A stretch of DNA of 64,000 nt from an uncultured candidate division WWE3 bacterium (lineage in GTDB: Bacteria > Patescibacteriota > WWE3 > UBA101185 > UBA10185), in the NCBI GenBank assembly GCA_938004185.1, contig CALKWN010000065.1:186001-250000 (forward strand), in the 5' to 3' direction. The position numbers and the translations under genes were made by a program. Positions 42,535 through 52,231 of this stretch are shown here, in pieces. Each line of letters starts with the position of its first letter. Within the stretch, counting starts at the first letter, position 1. The notes under the pieces are model-generated. The model did no database searches and had not been told where the DNA came from. It was given only the letters and a program-made list of their open reading frames with translations.

Positions 42535-43449
42535 TTAGATTTCGGGCGCGGTGCTAGATGTAATTTTATCTGCAATACTTTGTATTTGATCCAACCTTCT
42601 CGATACAGCAGATTTGTTCTTTTCGTCGTAGCTAAGAATGGTATGGGTTTCAATAAGTGCGATTTTGGGGTTCTCATCTTCGCCTGCAATAGCCAGATTA
42701 TTAATACCCAGTAGATCAAAACCATAGTTTTGCAATAAATCCCTGTTATTTTTCGTAACTTCGGCAAATTTTAAAAATTGATCGGCGAATTGTTTATTAT
42801 TTTTTGCAAGATTCACTATTTCATTTTCATCGGTGCTGAAGAAATCTCTCAAAGAACCGGGTACAAATTCCCTTACAAACATGACCGACGGTTTACCCTC
42901 GTAATTTTCATAAACGATGTTATTTTCTTTAGGCACTAGTCCTTCAACATCTTTATACAGACGGGCAAAATACTCATACTCTTTTTGCTCGTAGTCAGCA
43001 AATCTTATAGCCTCAGAGGAACTGTCAAATCCACCTCTTTTTAGACCGACAGCATAAGATTTACCTTCATTTGCCAGAAAGTACACTGTGTTTACGCCAC
43101 CGGACCCGATTTTTTCCAAAATTCGATAGTTTTTTAGCTTCTCGTTGTCATTTTCTACATCTAAAGGGACTTTCTCGAAGGTTTTCTCCTGAAGTGAGTA
43201 GTTTACTGAGTTCGGCAACAACCCCTGTATTGCACTAAAACCGGCTCTAAGAATTTCTCTCCTGGGAATTTTTTGCGTAGCGTGATAGAGCTCAATCACT
43301 TTATGGATGTCGGATTTGGTGTTATATACGAACACACTGCGGGCCTCTTCTTTTATAACTTCGGCTGTGTCCTTTAAAACGGTATTAACATACTCAGGTT
43401 TATCTGGAAAGACGTCGTAAATATTTGATACAGCCTCGAGAGTAGTCAT
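42535..43449 (-). CDS. Degenerate protein-kinase-like protein
   Basis: 304 residues. A helical N-terminal region (about 1-100) precedes a kinase-like lobe: glycine loop EKIGSGGVNTVYFLANEG (about 109-126), SYAVGLKRG with the likely ATP-binding Lys, a hinge-like EFVPGSLRDFF, and DLLGINNLAI followed by PKIALIETH, where a kinase would have the catalytic loop and DFG. DFG is replaced by IET and HRD is not seen. So nucleotide binding is plausible, but transfer activity is doubtful. It might be an aminoglycoside-phosphotransferase-like fold instead. Confidence 0.6.
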   Translation of the reverse strand: MTTLEAVSNIYDVFPDKPEYVNTVLKDTAEVIKEEARSVFVYNTKSDIHKVIELYHATQKIPRREILRAGFSAIQGLLPNSVNYSLQEKTFEKVPLDVENDNEKLKNYRILEKIGSGGVNTVYFLANEGKSYAVGLKRGGFDSSSEAIRFADYEQKEYEYFARLYKDVEGLVPKENNIVYENYEGKPSVMFVREFVPGSLRDFFSTDENEIVNLAKNNKQFADQFLKFAEVTKNNRDLLQNYGFDLLGINNLAIAGEDENPKIALIETHTILSYDEKNKSAVSRRLDQIQSIADKITSSTAPEI

Positions 43450-43490
43450 ACCTATAAGATTTTAATTCAACTTCAAGAATGTGGCTATAA

Positions 43491-44426
43491 CTAAGATTTT
43501 TCTGAACCGCCCTTTTTGTAGTAAGGCTTCTGTGTATCATTTAGCACCATAATCTTTCCCCAGGATAGAGCAAAGGCGGTAGCTAATATTGCAGATATAA
43601 AGTTCATTATTGCTATAAGTTTGTAACCGTCTTCAAAACCGACCATGTTATATCTTATATTTATTACTTTCGCCGGGTTTTCCCAGGAATCTCTTGCAAG
43701 TACAAATACAGAAAGCATGTTGTTTTTTTCCTGAATCACCGCATCTTTTTCAAGATCTTCCATTCTGACTCCATCATAAAGTCTCTGAACTTCTGTAGGA
43801 TCTATTAGGCTTAAATCATAACCTGTGGACTTTTTCAGTTCTCTTACATCAGAATCGTTTACATAGCGTGCCATCATTAGGGCACCGGTTGCCGGACCTT
43901 CGCCCGCACTTGTTAGTATCGGTGATACGGAATACAAGAAAGTGCCTACTGTTGTATACAAAAGACCCGATTCCTGCTCACCCGATTTTATTATTTCAGG
44001 AATATTTATTTTTCCGCTTACTGTTGTGTAATTAAATACTTCTCCGGGTACGGTAGTATCACCTACCCCACCCAGGCTTGCTGCTTTTTTGTAAACTATA
44101 TATCCGGTTTCATCAAAATAAAGAATAAGGTTAAGATTGGCCGTTTGGAGACTTTCTTCTTGTAAATTTGATTCGATATAAGCGTTGTTTAGATCCTGAA
44201 CAAATTGGTAGGAGTCATCCCAGCTGGACCAGTCTGTGTTTATATTTTCAATAGTTTCCAGCCTTCTGTTAAACGCTTCTAGTACAGTGCCTGTAGCTTC
44301 GCGTGCCATAGATTTATTAAAGTTTTTTAGCGTCCAATCCATTAAAACTCTGTATATAGCGTATGTGGAGGCTGAAAAAAGGGTAAGAAATACAAGAAAG
44401 AACAGGATTTTGATTTTTTTCTTCAT
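43491..44426 (-). CDS. CHASE4-domain membrane sensor without output domain
   Basis: 311 residues: a helix (about 5-27), a CHASE4 extracellular sensor (about 45-255; TDWSSWDDSYQFVQDLN, YIESNLQEESLQTANLNL, IVYKKA), a second helix (about 272-292), and a tail of only about 20 residues. CHASE4 proteins normally end in kinase, GGDEF or similar domains; none is present. It could partner the nearby histidine kinase or the kinase-like protein. Confidence 0.75.
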   Translation of the reverse strand: MKKKIKILFFLVFLTLFSASTYAIYRVLMDWTLKNFNKSMAREATGTVLEAFNRRLETIENINTDWSSWDDSYQFVQDLNNAYIESNLQEESLQTANLNLILYFDETGYIVYKKAASLGGVGDTTVPGEVFNYTTVSGKINIPEIIKSGEQESGLLYTTVGTFLYSVSPILTSAGEGPATGALMMARYVNDSDVRELKKSTGYDLSLIDPTEVQRLYDGVRMEDLEKDAVIQEKNNMLSVFVLARDSWENPAKVINIRYNMVGFEDGYKLIAIMNFISAILATAFALSWGKIMVLNDTQKPYYKKGGSEKS

Positions 44427-44503
44427 TTCACTAGTATGAAGAAATTTTACCGATCAGGCAATGTTTTGGGTATTTTTCGTATAAACGGTCGTAGACGCCA
44501 TTA

Positions 44504-45031
44504 CTAAAGGACTTTATACATTCTCTCTGCTGATAAAGTTTTAAGAACATTCTTGCGGTAGTAATCTTTAATTGTTATATCTACTACTACTCTTAAGTCA
44601 CCTCTTTTATCGATAAAGGTTGATGTAAAAGAGCAGGTTCCTTGAATTAACTGCCCTTCCATTTCTCGGTACAATACCTCTTCGTTATATTCGTTTAGAT
44701 AAAACTTCCAGCTACAGTCGCCACGCGCATTTTCCGGTAAATTTGACACGGCTGCTTCGTACATTCTTGCCTGAGACATCTGAAATGTTTCGCCCTCAGG
44801 TCCTATTATTTCAGCACTCACGTTCTCAGGTATCACTACATTTTCCAAATCGTCCATCATTTTTATCACGTCTTCTGCCGACATTTCATTGCTTTCTGAA
44901 ACCACAGCGGTATCTTGAGGAAGAGGCATATTTGTTAGATTTTTCTTATTATCTGAAGTTTTTAGAAAATATAACGCACTTACTGTTAATAAAATGCCAA
45001 CAACCACAATTACAATTTTTTTATTTTTCAT
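44504..45031 (-). CDS. Membrane-anchored secreted protein, unknown function
   Basis: 175 residues: anchor (about 4-22), a linker, and a C-terminal domain with two cysteines (GDCSWKFY, GTCSFTS). No family recognised. TAAAAT at 45038-45043 lies 6 nt before the ATG. Confidence 0.62.
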   Translation of the reverse strand: MKNKKIVIVVVGILLTVSALYFLKTSDNKKNLTNMPLPQDTAVVSESNEMSAEDVIKMMDDLENVVIPENVSAEIIGPEGETFQMSQARMYEAAVSNLPENARGDCSWKFYLNEYNEEVLYREMEGQLIQGTCSFTSTFIDKRGDLRVVVDITIKDYYRKNVLKTLSAERMYKVL

Positions 45032-45079
45032 CGGTGTATTTTACACACAAAAAATTAACACGCCAATAATCTAAATGTG

Positions 45080-45565
45080 TCAATCTTTAGGGTTTTTTGG
45101 TAAGCTCTCGCAGGCAACTCCGTCTTTATCACCGTCTAATCTATAAAGATCGTTTCCCGTACCGCCGACTTTTTCAAAGAAATTTTGAGCTTCAGGTTGA
45201 GTAGAAAAGTCGTCGCAGTTGTAATCCGATGCCTGCTTACCCTGAGTTACATCATTTGTGATGTTACCGAGTTTATCAAATAAAAGATTTCCTGACTCAT
45301 CTCTTTGTATTTCAGATTGTTCGAGAGAACGGGTTTTTACAAGTGTGCCTAGATCATAATCGGTGTTACTTATTTCAAGCCCCAGCGCTGCTAATAACGC
45401 AACAAAAGCTATAACAAGAAACATCCTTGCTTTTTCCCAAACTATAAATAAAACCGCTACGACCGCCATGAGAAAAATTATTACGCCAAGCCTGACCTTT
45501 TTGTTACCCCTAATGTTTTTAGTTTTAGGAGCCTCATTATTAATTTTATTTTCTTCTTCTTGCAT
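45080..45565 (-). CDS. Membrane protein with Excalibur calcium-binding domain
   Basis: 161 residues: a basic start, two transmembrane helices (about 25-42 and 46-64), and a C-terminal Excalibur domain (about 113-155): YNCDDFSTQPEAQNFFEKVGG then LDGDKDGVACESLP. The DxDxDG loop and paired cysteines are intact. Excalibur domains bind calcium outside the cell. TATATT at 45572-45577 lies 6 nt before the ATG. Confidence 0.8.
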   Translation of the reverse strand: MQEEENKINNEAPKTKNIRGNKKVRLGVIIFLMAVVAVLFIVWEKARMFLVIAFVALLAALGLEISNTDYDLGTLVKTRSLEQSEIQRDESGNLLFDKLGNITNDVTQGKQASDYNCDDFSTQPEAQNFFEKVGGTGNDLYRLDGDKDGVACESLPKNPKD

Positions 45566-45595
45566 GACTTAAATATATATTGATTTTATTTATTT

Positions 45596-46975
45596 TCAAT
45601 ATGTAACGTAATACCTGTAAATAAGCTTAATTAACGTATATATAAGAATGCAAACTATAAAATATTTCCAGAGATCATTTGTAATTTTTGAATAAACTGC
45701 GCCGATAGAACTTCCAAAAACCGCCAAGCCGAAAATTGATAAGGGAATAAAATTTTTACCGACCAGACCCAGTATTTCATGATGTCCGACAGGTGACCAA
45801 CTTAGATACATTAAAACAGAAATAATTAGAAAACTTACTACGGCAACAAGAAAACTCATAATTTTTAGCCGGTTGTCAGGATAACTAACATCAAACACAG
45901 TTGAAATTATTAATAAAAGAACGTAAAAATAACATACATACATATTTAAAGGTACATCGAGCCAGCCCAAATTACCCACAAATTGAGTGACGATATAATT
46001 TCTGTTACCTACGATGGTGTTGGCAAGAACTTTTATAAAGTTTACGGGCTCCTGGATAATTAATTCAAGCTGCTTGTTCATATCCACACCGTATCTGAGA
46101 GGCACGTACAGCTCATCGATAAATCCCTGCCACAGAAATAATCCACATACTGACGCAATTATTGGAAGAAACAGTTTAACTTTTCTATATTTCACAAAAA
46201 GTATCAATGACATGGCCGGCAAAAGAAAATACCCCGATTTACTCATTCCAAGAAGGAAGGACACGAGCACTAAAACGTAAAATGTCTTTTTACTATAACT
46301 TTTGTAAAGTTTTGAAATCAAAGCAAAAGTTAGGAAGGAAAGAGATATAACAAGCGTGTCGGCAGATACAGACATCCCTAAAAATAGAGAAACCGGCATA
46401 AGTGCGAGTAGAAATAAAGTATTTTTTAGGTACGGTGCGGTTTTTATCGCGAAGTAAACAAGACTAATGTAAGCAAAAAGATGGAAAAGTCGTGCAAGAT
46501 AAAATGTTATTAAGTGCGGGGTTTGCAAAAGGCGACCAATTAAAACTGCCAGAACGCTTGGTGTGTAAGGAACAGGTGAATACAAAGAAGTGTTGGGGTA
46601 GGATGCAAATATTTTATTTTCTGACATTTCCCCATATTTTAGGTATTTAAATATTTCCTGAACACTTTGTTTGTTATCTGTATTTCCCGGCAAATCCCGG
46701 GATACCCCTCTTGCGACTTTTATAACATCCTCAGATATATAGGATCCCACATATTGATTAGATATCTCAGTATTTGCTCCGGGAAAGCTATCATAAACAT
46801 CTACTACCTGACTTTTGTTTATTTTTATGGGAACTAAATCACCGTTTGATATGCCGATCGCTCTATAGTAATGGTTGTATTCATCGGGCGCCTGAAATGG
46901 CGGTGTTACGATAATAAGCAGAATTCCGAATGTTATCGCAAGTATTAGAAACCACTTATCTACGGTCATAACCAC
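45596..46975 (-). CDS. DUF2142 polytopic membrane protein (GT-C-like)
   Basis: 459 residues with about ten transmembrane helices. The first extracellular loop carries PPFQAPDEYNHYYRA, the family signature, whose acidic residues resemble the catalytic loop of GT-C glycosyltransferases. A sugar-transfer role in the envelope is likely but unproven. GTG at 46975 is supported by TATAAT at 46982-46987, 6 nt upstream; an ATG two codons later is the alternative. Confidence 0.78.
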   Translation of the reverse strand: MVMTVDKWFLILAITFGILLIIVTPPFQAPDEYNHYYRAIGISNGDLVPIKINKSQVVDVYDSFPGANTEISNQYVGSYISEDVIKVARGVSRDLPGNTDNKQSVQEIFKYLKYGEMSENKIFASYPNTSLYSPVPYTPSVLAVLIGRLLQTPHLITFYLARLFHLFAYISLVYFAIKTAPYLKNTLFLLALMPVSLFLGMSVSADTLVISLSFLTFALISKLYKSYSKKTFYVLVLVSFLLGMSKSGYFLLPAMSLILFVKYRKVKLFLPIIASVCGLFLWQGFIDELYVPLRYGVDMNKQLELIIQEPVNFIKVLANTIVGNRNYIVTQFVGNLGWLDVPLNMYVCYFYVLLLIISTVFDVSYPDNRLKIMSFLVAVVSFLIISVLMYLSWSPVGHHEILGLVGKNFIPLSIFGLAVFGSSIGAVYSKITNDLWKYFIVCILIYTLIKLIYRYYVTY

Positions 46976-47002
46976 ATTTATATTATAAGCACTTGTTACT
47001 TA

Positions 47003-47395
47003 TTAATCTAAAAAATACTTTATAACTTTAGGAGGCCAAAGACTTGTAGCCCTGCTGTCGCACTCTTTTAACACGTTCGCTTTGTCAACAAATTTTACAT
47101 CAGATAAATCGTCCATGGCGGTAACCTTTGTTGTACTTGCGGTGCAAATGTACCAGCTAAGTTTTGTATCCGTATCCTTTACCAAATGGGTGCAGACTTT
47201 CTTAACTATACTTACTTCTAATCCGGTTTCTTCCGCCAATTCCCGTATCAATGCCTTTCTAACCGATTCGCCTTGTTTAATGTGACCTCCGGGTATGTGC
47301 CAACCACCGCTGACAAAGTGTCCTTCTCTAACGACCTTCTTACCTATTAGTATTTTATTTTGTACTATCACAATACCTGCAACCGCCCTTTTCAT
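47003..47395 (-). CDS. Nudix hydrolase
   Basis: 130 residues. The Nudix box is complete: GGHIKQGES, then a helix with RELAEETGLE (about 38-60). Likely cleaves a nucleoside-diphosphate-linked compound, in the style of MutT. Substrate unknown. TAAAAT at 47402-47407 lies 6 nt before the ATG. Confidence 0.87.
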   Translation of the reverse strand: MKRAVAGIVIVQNKILIGKKVVREGHFVSGGWHIPGGHIKQGESVRKALIRELAEETGLEVSIVKKVCTHLVKDTDTKLSWYICTASTTKVTAMDDLSDVKFVDKANVLKECDSRATSLWPPKVIKYFLD

Positions 47396-47460
47396 TATTT
47401 TATTTTACACCTTTGATTACCAGTAAATTAAAACCATCTATATGTGGTAAAATCTCACAC

Positions 47461-48531
47461 ATGCCCAAACTTATAGCCTTACTCACACTAATAGCTTTTG
47501 TGTCCGTAGGTGCTGTAGCAACTTACATATTCGCTAACAAAGAGAGCTTAGAATTAAACGCCACCCCTGAAACCAAAAATGAAGCTACAAGTGAATATAC
47601 ATATATCTCTCCCATCAGCGTTGAATATCTAAGATCCTTAAATATAACCACAAATGAGGTAAAAATCGAAAGCAATCTCCTTGACGGAGTCAACTACAGT
47701 CAGTATATCGCCAGTTTTTTGAGTGAAGGTTACAAAGTTTACGGGTTACTTACTGTTCCTAAAGCCGAAATGCCGGCTGAAGGCTTTCCTGCAATAGTAT
47801 TTTTGCATGGTTACATACCGCCCAAAGAGTACGTTACAACTGAAAAGTATGTACAGTACGTGGGTGACCTTGCCAAAAACGGTTTTGTTGTCTTTAAAAT
47901 AGACTTTAGGGGCAACGGCAACTCCGAAGGTGATTCATCGGGATCATATTTCTCTTCTGCTTATACGATAGATGCTATAAGTGCGTTGAAAAGCTTGCAA
48001 CAATCGGACAATGTCAATCCGAATAAAATCGGAGTTTGGGGTCACAGCATGGCCGGTAACACTGTTTTAAGAGCCATGGAAGTTTCGCCTGATTTCAAAG
48101 CCGGCGTGATTTGGGCCGGGGCCGTATACAGCTACAAAGATTTTGTTGATTATGGATTAAACGATTCAAGTTACGTGCACAGACCTGACACTCAAAAAGA
48201 TAGCCCGGAACAGAAAGATAGGGAGGTTTCGCCGGAAATTCAAAAAATCAGATCCGATCCCGATTCCATTGATTTTGAGGATGCTTTTTGGAGCTCAATT
48301 TCTTTGACCGCGAATGTTAAATATCTGGAATCGCCTTTGCAAATAAATCACGCGGTAAGTGACCCTGTCGTGAGTATAGATTATTCGAGAGATCTGGTTG
48401 AAGTTTTACAAAGTGCTGATAAAGAATTTGAATTTCATGAGTATCCGGGAGGAGGGCACAATATCGTATCTCCTTACTATGAACAGGCTATGGAAAACAC
48501 AATCGATTTTTTTAACAAGTACTTAAAATAG
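47461..48531 (+). CDS. Secreted alpha/beta hydrolase (dienelactone hydrolase/S9-like)
   Basis: 356 residues: an anchor (about 1-25), then an alpha/beta hydrolase core. Motifs: VFLHGYIPP (oxyanion side), DFRGNGNSEG, WGHSMAG (nucleophile Ser), SDPVVS (Asp) and GGGHNI (His). A lid-like charged insertion (HRPDTQKDSPEQKD) lies between. Start at 47461 is preferred over the upstream frame end at 47413 because MPKLIALLTLIAF is a good signal and TAAAAT at 47448-47453 is 7 nt upstream. Confidence 0.8.
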   Translation: MPKLIALLTLIAFVSVGAVATYIFANKESLELNATPETKNEATSEYTYISPISVEYLRSLNITTNEVKIESNLLDGVNYSQYIASFLSEGYKVYGLLTVPKAEMPAEGFPAIVFLHGYIPPKEYVTTEKYVQYVGDLAKNGFVVFKIDFRGNGNSEGDSSGSYFSSAYTIDAISALKSLQQSDNVNPNKIGVWGHSMAGNTVLRAMEVSPDFKAGVIWAGAVYSYKDFVDYGLNDSSYVHRPDTQKDSPEQKDREVSPEIQKIRSDPDSIDFEDAFWSSISLTANVKYLESPLQINHAVSDPVVSIDYSRDLVEVLQSADKEFEFHEYPGGGHNIVSPYYEQAMENTIDFFNKYLK

Positions 48532-48564
48532 AATTGCCCGGTCTAAATATTAAGCTGTGTGTCT

Positions 48565-48870
48565 TCAGATTAAACCCGTAGATAAGAGAATTAGCACCAA
48601 AAACGTAAAAATTGCAAAAATACCTACAGTTTTAGCAAACAAATTTACAGCTTCCTTTTTCTTTCCTTCAATAAAAAGCATTAGGGGTTGATAAAAAAAG
48701 ATAAACGCCATTACCGTTACAGACAAAGTGAGCATTGTTATTACAGTGATAGGTGCAAAAAAAGTATCGGGTTTGTCTCTAAGAGGTTGTGTTGCAAAGG
48801 TCATGACGGATACAACAAGAATTATGTACGCTAATGCCGAAGCGGCGTTTATAAGTGGATTTTTAGACAT
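48565..48870 (-). CDS. Small three-helix membrane protein
   Basis: 101 residues with about three transmembrane helices (12-28, 39-63, 76-100). No family recognised. TATAAT at 48877-48882 lies 6 nt before the ATG. Confidence 0.65.
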   Translation of the reverse strand: MSKNPLINAASALAYIILVVSVMTFATQPLRDKPDTFFAPITVITMLTLSVTVMAFIFFYQPLMLFIEGKKKEAVNLFAKTVGIFAIFTFLVLILLSTGLI

Positions 48871-48945
48871 ACTCGTATTATATCAACAAAAAGGTTCTGG
48901 TATTTGTATTTTGTGTAACGTTGCGTTTACATCTATAATTTTCAT

Positions 48946-49593
48946 ATGAAAAACAAAATTTTACTGCCCACCATGTTGTTCTCAGTATTTAGTGTTTTAG
49001 TATTATCAGAAGGATTCACGGCGTACGCAAAAGGAAAACCAAGTCCTGTAGTACCGACCCCGATTCCAAACTCAATATGTATAGATCCGGGACATGGGGG
49101 ATCGGAACCTGGCGCTATCAACGGCGACCTTATTGAAAAAAACGTAAACCTAGAGGTAGCAAAAATGCTTAGAGATAAATTACTAGACTCCGGTAGCTAC
49201 ACTGTGTTCATGACGAGGGACACCGATGTTTACCTTACAAACGCCGATAGATACAACTTTTGTAACTTAATGAATGCTGAGATATTAATATCGATCCATC
49301 ACAACGGTTCTGAAGATCCCGGCATCAACTATTCAACAGCTTTTTATATGAAAAGATCGGATGTGGCCTTGGCACAGGAAGTTGTAAACACTGTGTCGAG
49401 TACGCTTGGATTGACGAACAAAGGTATCTCAAGATTTGCTTCGGGTGTCTTACTTAAATCAGTTATGCCGGCAACTATATCCGAAGGATTCTTTTTAACC
49501 AGTTCAGCTGAGTACGAAAATATTGCAAATAGTGACAGACTCGAGCAGGAAGCCGATGCTTTGTTCGTCGCCATTACAAACTATCTAAAGTAG
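48946..49593 (+). CDS. Secreted N-acetylmuramoyl-L-alanine amidase (Amidase_3 type)
   Basis: 215 residues: signal peptide (about 1-28, ending AYA), then an Amidase_3 domain over the rest. Zinc ligands: CIDPGHGG (His near 48), DLIEKNVNL (Glu near 65) and SIHHNGS (His near 115), with catalytic Glu in ISEGFFLT near 182. No separate wall-binding domain. It belongs to a different fold from the amidase at 186. TTGTGT (48911-48916), 17 bp, TATAAT (48934-48939), then 6 nt to the ATG. Confidence 0.88.
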   Translation: MKNKILLPTMLFSVFSVLVLSEGFTAYAKGKPSPVVPTPIPNSICIDPGHGGSEPGAINGDLIEKNVNLEVAKMLRDKLLDSGSYTVFMTRDTDVYLTNADRYNFCNLMNAEILISIHHNGSEDPGINYSTAFYMKRSDVALAQEVVNTVSSTLGLTNKGISRFASGVLLKSVMPATISEGFFLTSSAEYENIANSDRLEQEADALFVAITNYLK

Positions 49594-49628
49594 CTTTAAC
49601 ACCGCATCTACCAGGATGTGTTTGGCGA

Positions 49629-51467
49629 CTACTCTCCGTAAATTTTTTTAAAAGTATCTTTAGGCTTAATTTCTTCCGTAGCTCTGATACCGCCTCCGGA
49701 GTCATCCCAGTTTTCTTTGTTAGAATCCCAGCTTCCGCCCATACCCTCGACATAAGATTTATATTGCTCTTCGTTATAGAAAGACATTTTGACGCTTCCG
49801 AGGTTTCCGCTATCGTATTTAACCAAATCATAGTAGATATAAATAATTCGACCTTTATCGTCTGTTGTTTTTACATCGGGCTCACCCAATTTTTCAGTTA
49901 CCATTGCGATGTTTTTAAACTCACCGTCATCACTCATCTCACTAAATTCACTAAAAGGCATCGCATCTTTATTACCTTGTGCATTGCTCTCATTTGAACC
50001 CGATGATCTTTGTAGAAATCCTCCCGGAGCAATTCCTCCCATATAGCTTTCTCCCGGCTGAATTACTTGGTCTCCGATGACGATTTTTGTTAACTGCAGC
50101 TCTTCTTTGAAAGGTTTAAATTCATAATAACCTAAGGATTCATCTTCTCCATATACTCTGATCCTATCTCCATCTTGTTTCCATTTCTTAAACGAACTAC
50201 CGGTAACACTGCCATCTTGATTTAACGTAAAATCAAAATCTATGCTTCGCTTTTGGTTATCTCCACCCGACATGCTACTTAGCGTCCCTTTCCAACTGGT
50301 GCCCGCAATAGTACTTTTCTCTTCATTGTTACCATCATCATTTGTTGTTTGATTGTTGTCTTGTTTTACATTTTCACTAACTGGTTCAGTATCACGTGAA
50401 TTACTCTTTTTGCCTGAGTTTTCTAAGAACTGCTTTATCTCTTCCTGAGACATAGGTTCTTGTTTAACATTAAGACTTTGCAACCATTCTTCAACTTCAG
50501 CTTTATCCATCTCAGCAACCGTCAACTCTCCGGGATATTTAGTTTGTTTTATAACTTGAAAAGATGGGTGATACTCGAAATTGGTGAGGTCAACACCGAT
50601 AACTTTACCTTCCTGGGCTGATTCTCTAAATTGCTCTAATCCAATCATAATAGAATCAAATTTTCCAAAGGCATTGCCTAGATTGCTTGGAATATTAGTA
50701 ATTGTCATAACGTTTGCAATTGGTTCAGTCACTGTTCTTACATCTTTAACGAAAGAAGAAATCTTATTTTTATCCCCTAACGCAATTTGGGCCCCGTCCT
50801 CTGTAACCTCTAGTGCTAAATCCACTCCTACAACAACTGTAGTTACTTGAGTTAAAGTTCCTGCGGTGGCCAGTCCTGCCGTACCCCCTGTTAAAACAAC
50901 GCCCCCTACAAAACCTGCCACCTTACAGCCATCCTTTATCACTACCGCTGAAGTTTCCAATTTTTGAAGAGTATCTCCGGCTTCTGTCCAACCCTCCGCC
51001 GTTGTTTCATCCTGAGCTTGATTGAGAATAAGTTGAGCTCTTTTGGCATCTACTCCTAAATGCTTAGCTAAAGTAGCAATACCCTTAAAACGAGGGGCTT
51101 TGTCGTAGATAGCTGTTATCTCTTTAGCCGAATATGCCCTAACTGTTTTTATTATCTCGAGTTTTATTGCAACTTTTTCTGCGGTTTTGTTTGCTGATGA
51201 TTCAAGATTCTGAGATTTCTTTTCTAATTCTCCCCAATCCTTTATTATTTCCGCCATCTTGTTATTCCATGAGGCGTAGTCGGAATAATTTTCGGCATTT
51301 ATTAAAATCTCATCGGTTCGGTAACGTAGTAAAAGATATTCTTTTGATATGTCGTAAGTTGTTTCTAAAACCTGCTGTTCTTTTCTTTGAGAACCTGTTA
51401 TGAAGAAGTAAGCTGCTATAGGTAGAATAATTATGGTAATGAATATTAGTAGTTTTTTATTTTGCAT
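49629..51467 (-). CDS. Large secreted multi-part protein, unknown function
   Basis: 612 residues: anchor (about 5-23), a helical region (about 28-175), a Gly/Ala/Val-rich hydrophobic hairpin (about 180-235; GFVGGVVLTGG, then AGLATAGTL) of the kind seen before toxin or pore domains, a Ser/Asn/Asp-rich linker (about 345-385), a beta domain (about 390-470), and a C-terminal domain of about 100 residues (NIAMVTEKLGEPDVKTTDDKG resembles a small SmpA-like fold). No catalytic motif seen. TAAAAT at 51474-51479 lies 6 nt before the ATG. Confidence 0.65.
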   Translation of the reverse strand: MQNKKLLIFITIIILPIAAYFFITGSQRKEQQVLETTYDISKEYLLLRYRTDEILINAENYSDYASWNNKMAEIIKDWGELEKKSQNLESSANKTAEKVAIKLEIIKTVRAYSAKEITAIYDKAPRFKGIATLAKHLGVDAKRAQLILNQAQDETTAEGWTEAGDTLQKLETSAVVIKDGCKVAGFVGGVVLTGGTAGLATAGTLTQVTTVVVGVDLALEVTEDGAQIALGDKNKISSFVKDVRTVTEPIANVMTITNIPSNLGNAFGKFDSIMIGLEQFRESAQEGKVIGVDLTNFEYHPSFQVIKQTKYPGELTVAEMDKAEVEEWLQSLNVKQEPMSQEEIKQFLENSGKKSNSRDTEPVSENVKQDNNQTTNDDGNNEEKSTIAGTSWKGTLSSMSGGDNQKRSIDFDFTLNQDGSVTGSSFKKWKQDGDRIRVYGEDESLGYYEFKPFKEELQLTKIVIGDQVIQPGESYMGGIAPGGFLQRSSGSNESNAQGNKDAMPFSEFSEMSDDGEFKNIAMVTEKLGEPDVKTTDDKGRIIYIYYDLVKYDSGNLGSVKMSFYNEEQYKSYVEGMGGSWDSNKENWDDSGGGIRATEEIKPKDTFKKIYGE

Positions 51468-51608
51468 AATAGGATTTTACTTGATTTGGTTTTTTTATCA
51501 ATAATTGGTATTAAAATTGTTATACGTTTTTTTTTACTGCTGTTTGATGACTTATTAAGTATCTTATTCAAATAACGTTAGCAGCTAAAGATGCTATAAT
51601 ACAACGAC

Positions 51609-52157
51609 ATGAAAAAGAATATAATAATAGTTTTGTTAGCTCTTTTATCACTATTTTTACTAACGCTTTTGATTAGGCAAGATAACCAACAAACGGAACA
51701 GAGAGTCAATTCTATTGTTGATATAGTAGGAAAAGACGAGGTTATACAAAAAATAGAGGATGATCTTAGCATAGACATAATAGATAACAGATTGAATTTA
51801 AGTAATCAAAATCTAGAAAAATTACCAGAATATGTTCTATCTAAAACAAATCTTGAGGAATTGAATATTTCTAATAATAAATTGTCTGGGGCGTTACCGG
51901 CAGAAATCAGACATCTCCAAAATCTTAAAGTTTTAAATGCCAGTAACAACAACATGACCGGGGTACCTGCTGAAGTTGGCCAGTTAAGAAATTTAGAAGT
52001 ACTAGACCTATCAAATAACCAATTAACGGGCTTGCCCTATGAATTGGGGAATCTAGGCAACCTTAAAATACTTAACCTTTCAGGGAACGATTATGCGCAG
52101 CAAGACCTTGAAGTTATCAAAGAAGGTTTACCCGAAGACACGGAAATAATTTTATAA
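51609..52157 (+). CDS. Membrane-anchored leucine-rich-repeat protein
   Basis: 182 residues: anchor (about 5-20), a linker, then about five leucine-rich repeats (60-165): LNLSNQNLEKLPEYV, LEELNISNNKLSGALPAEI, LKVLNASNNNMTGVPAEV, LEVLDLSNNQLTGLPYEL and LKILNLSGND. The repeats would form a small protein-binding arc outside the cell. TATAAT at 51595-51600 lies 8 nt before the ATG. Confidence 0.82.
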   Translation: MKKNIIIVLLALLSLFLLTLLIRQDNQQTEQRVNSIVDIVGKDEVIQKIEDDLSIDIIDNRLNLSNQNLEKLPEYVLSKTNLEELNISNNKLSGALPAEIRHLQNLKVLNASNNNMTGVPAEVGQLRNLEVLDLSNNQLTGLPYELGNLGNLKILNLSGNDYAQQDLEVIKEGLPEDTEIIL

Positions 52158-52231
52158 ATAAGTCGCGTGCGCATAAGTTATTTGCACACTTCGATCCCAT
52201 TCATGTCGTAGAATGAAGTTATGTGTGTGTA

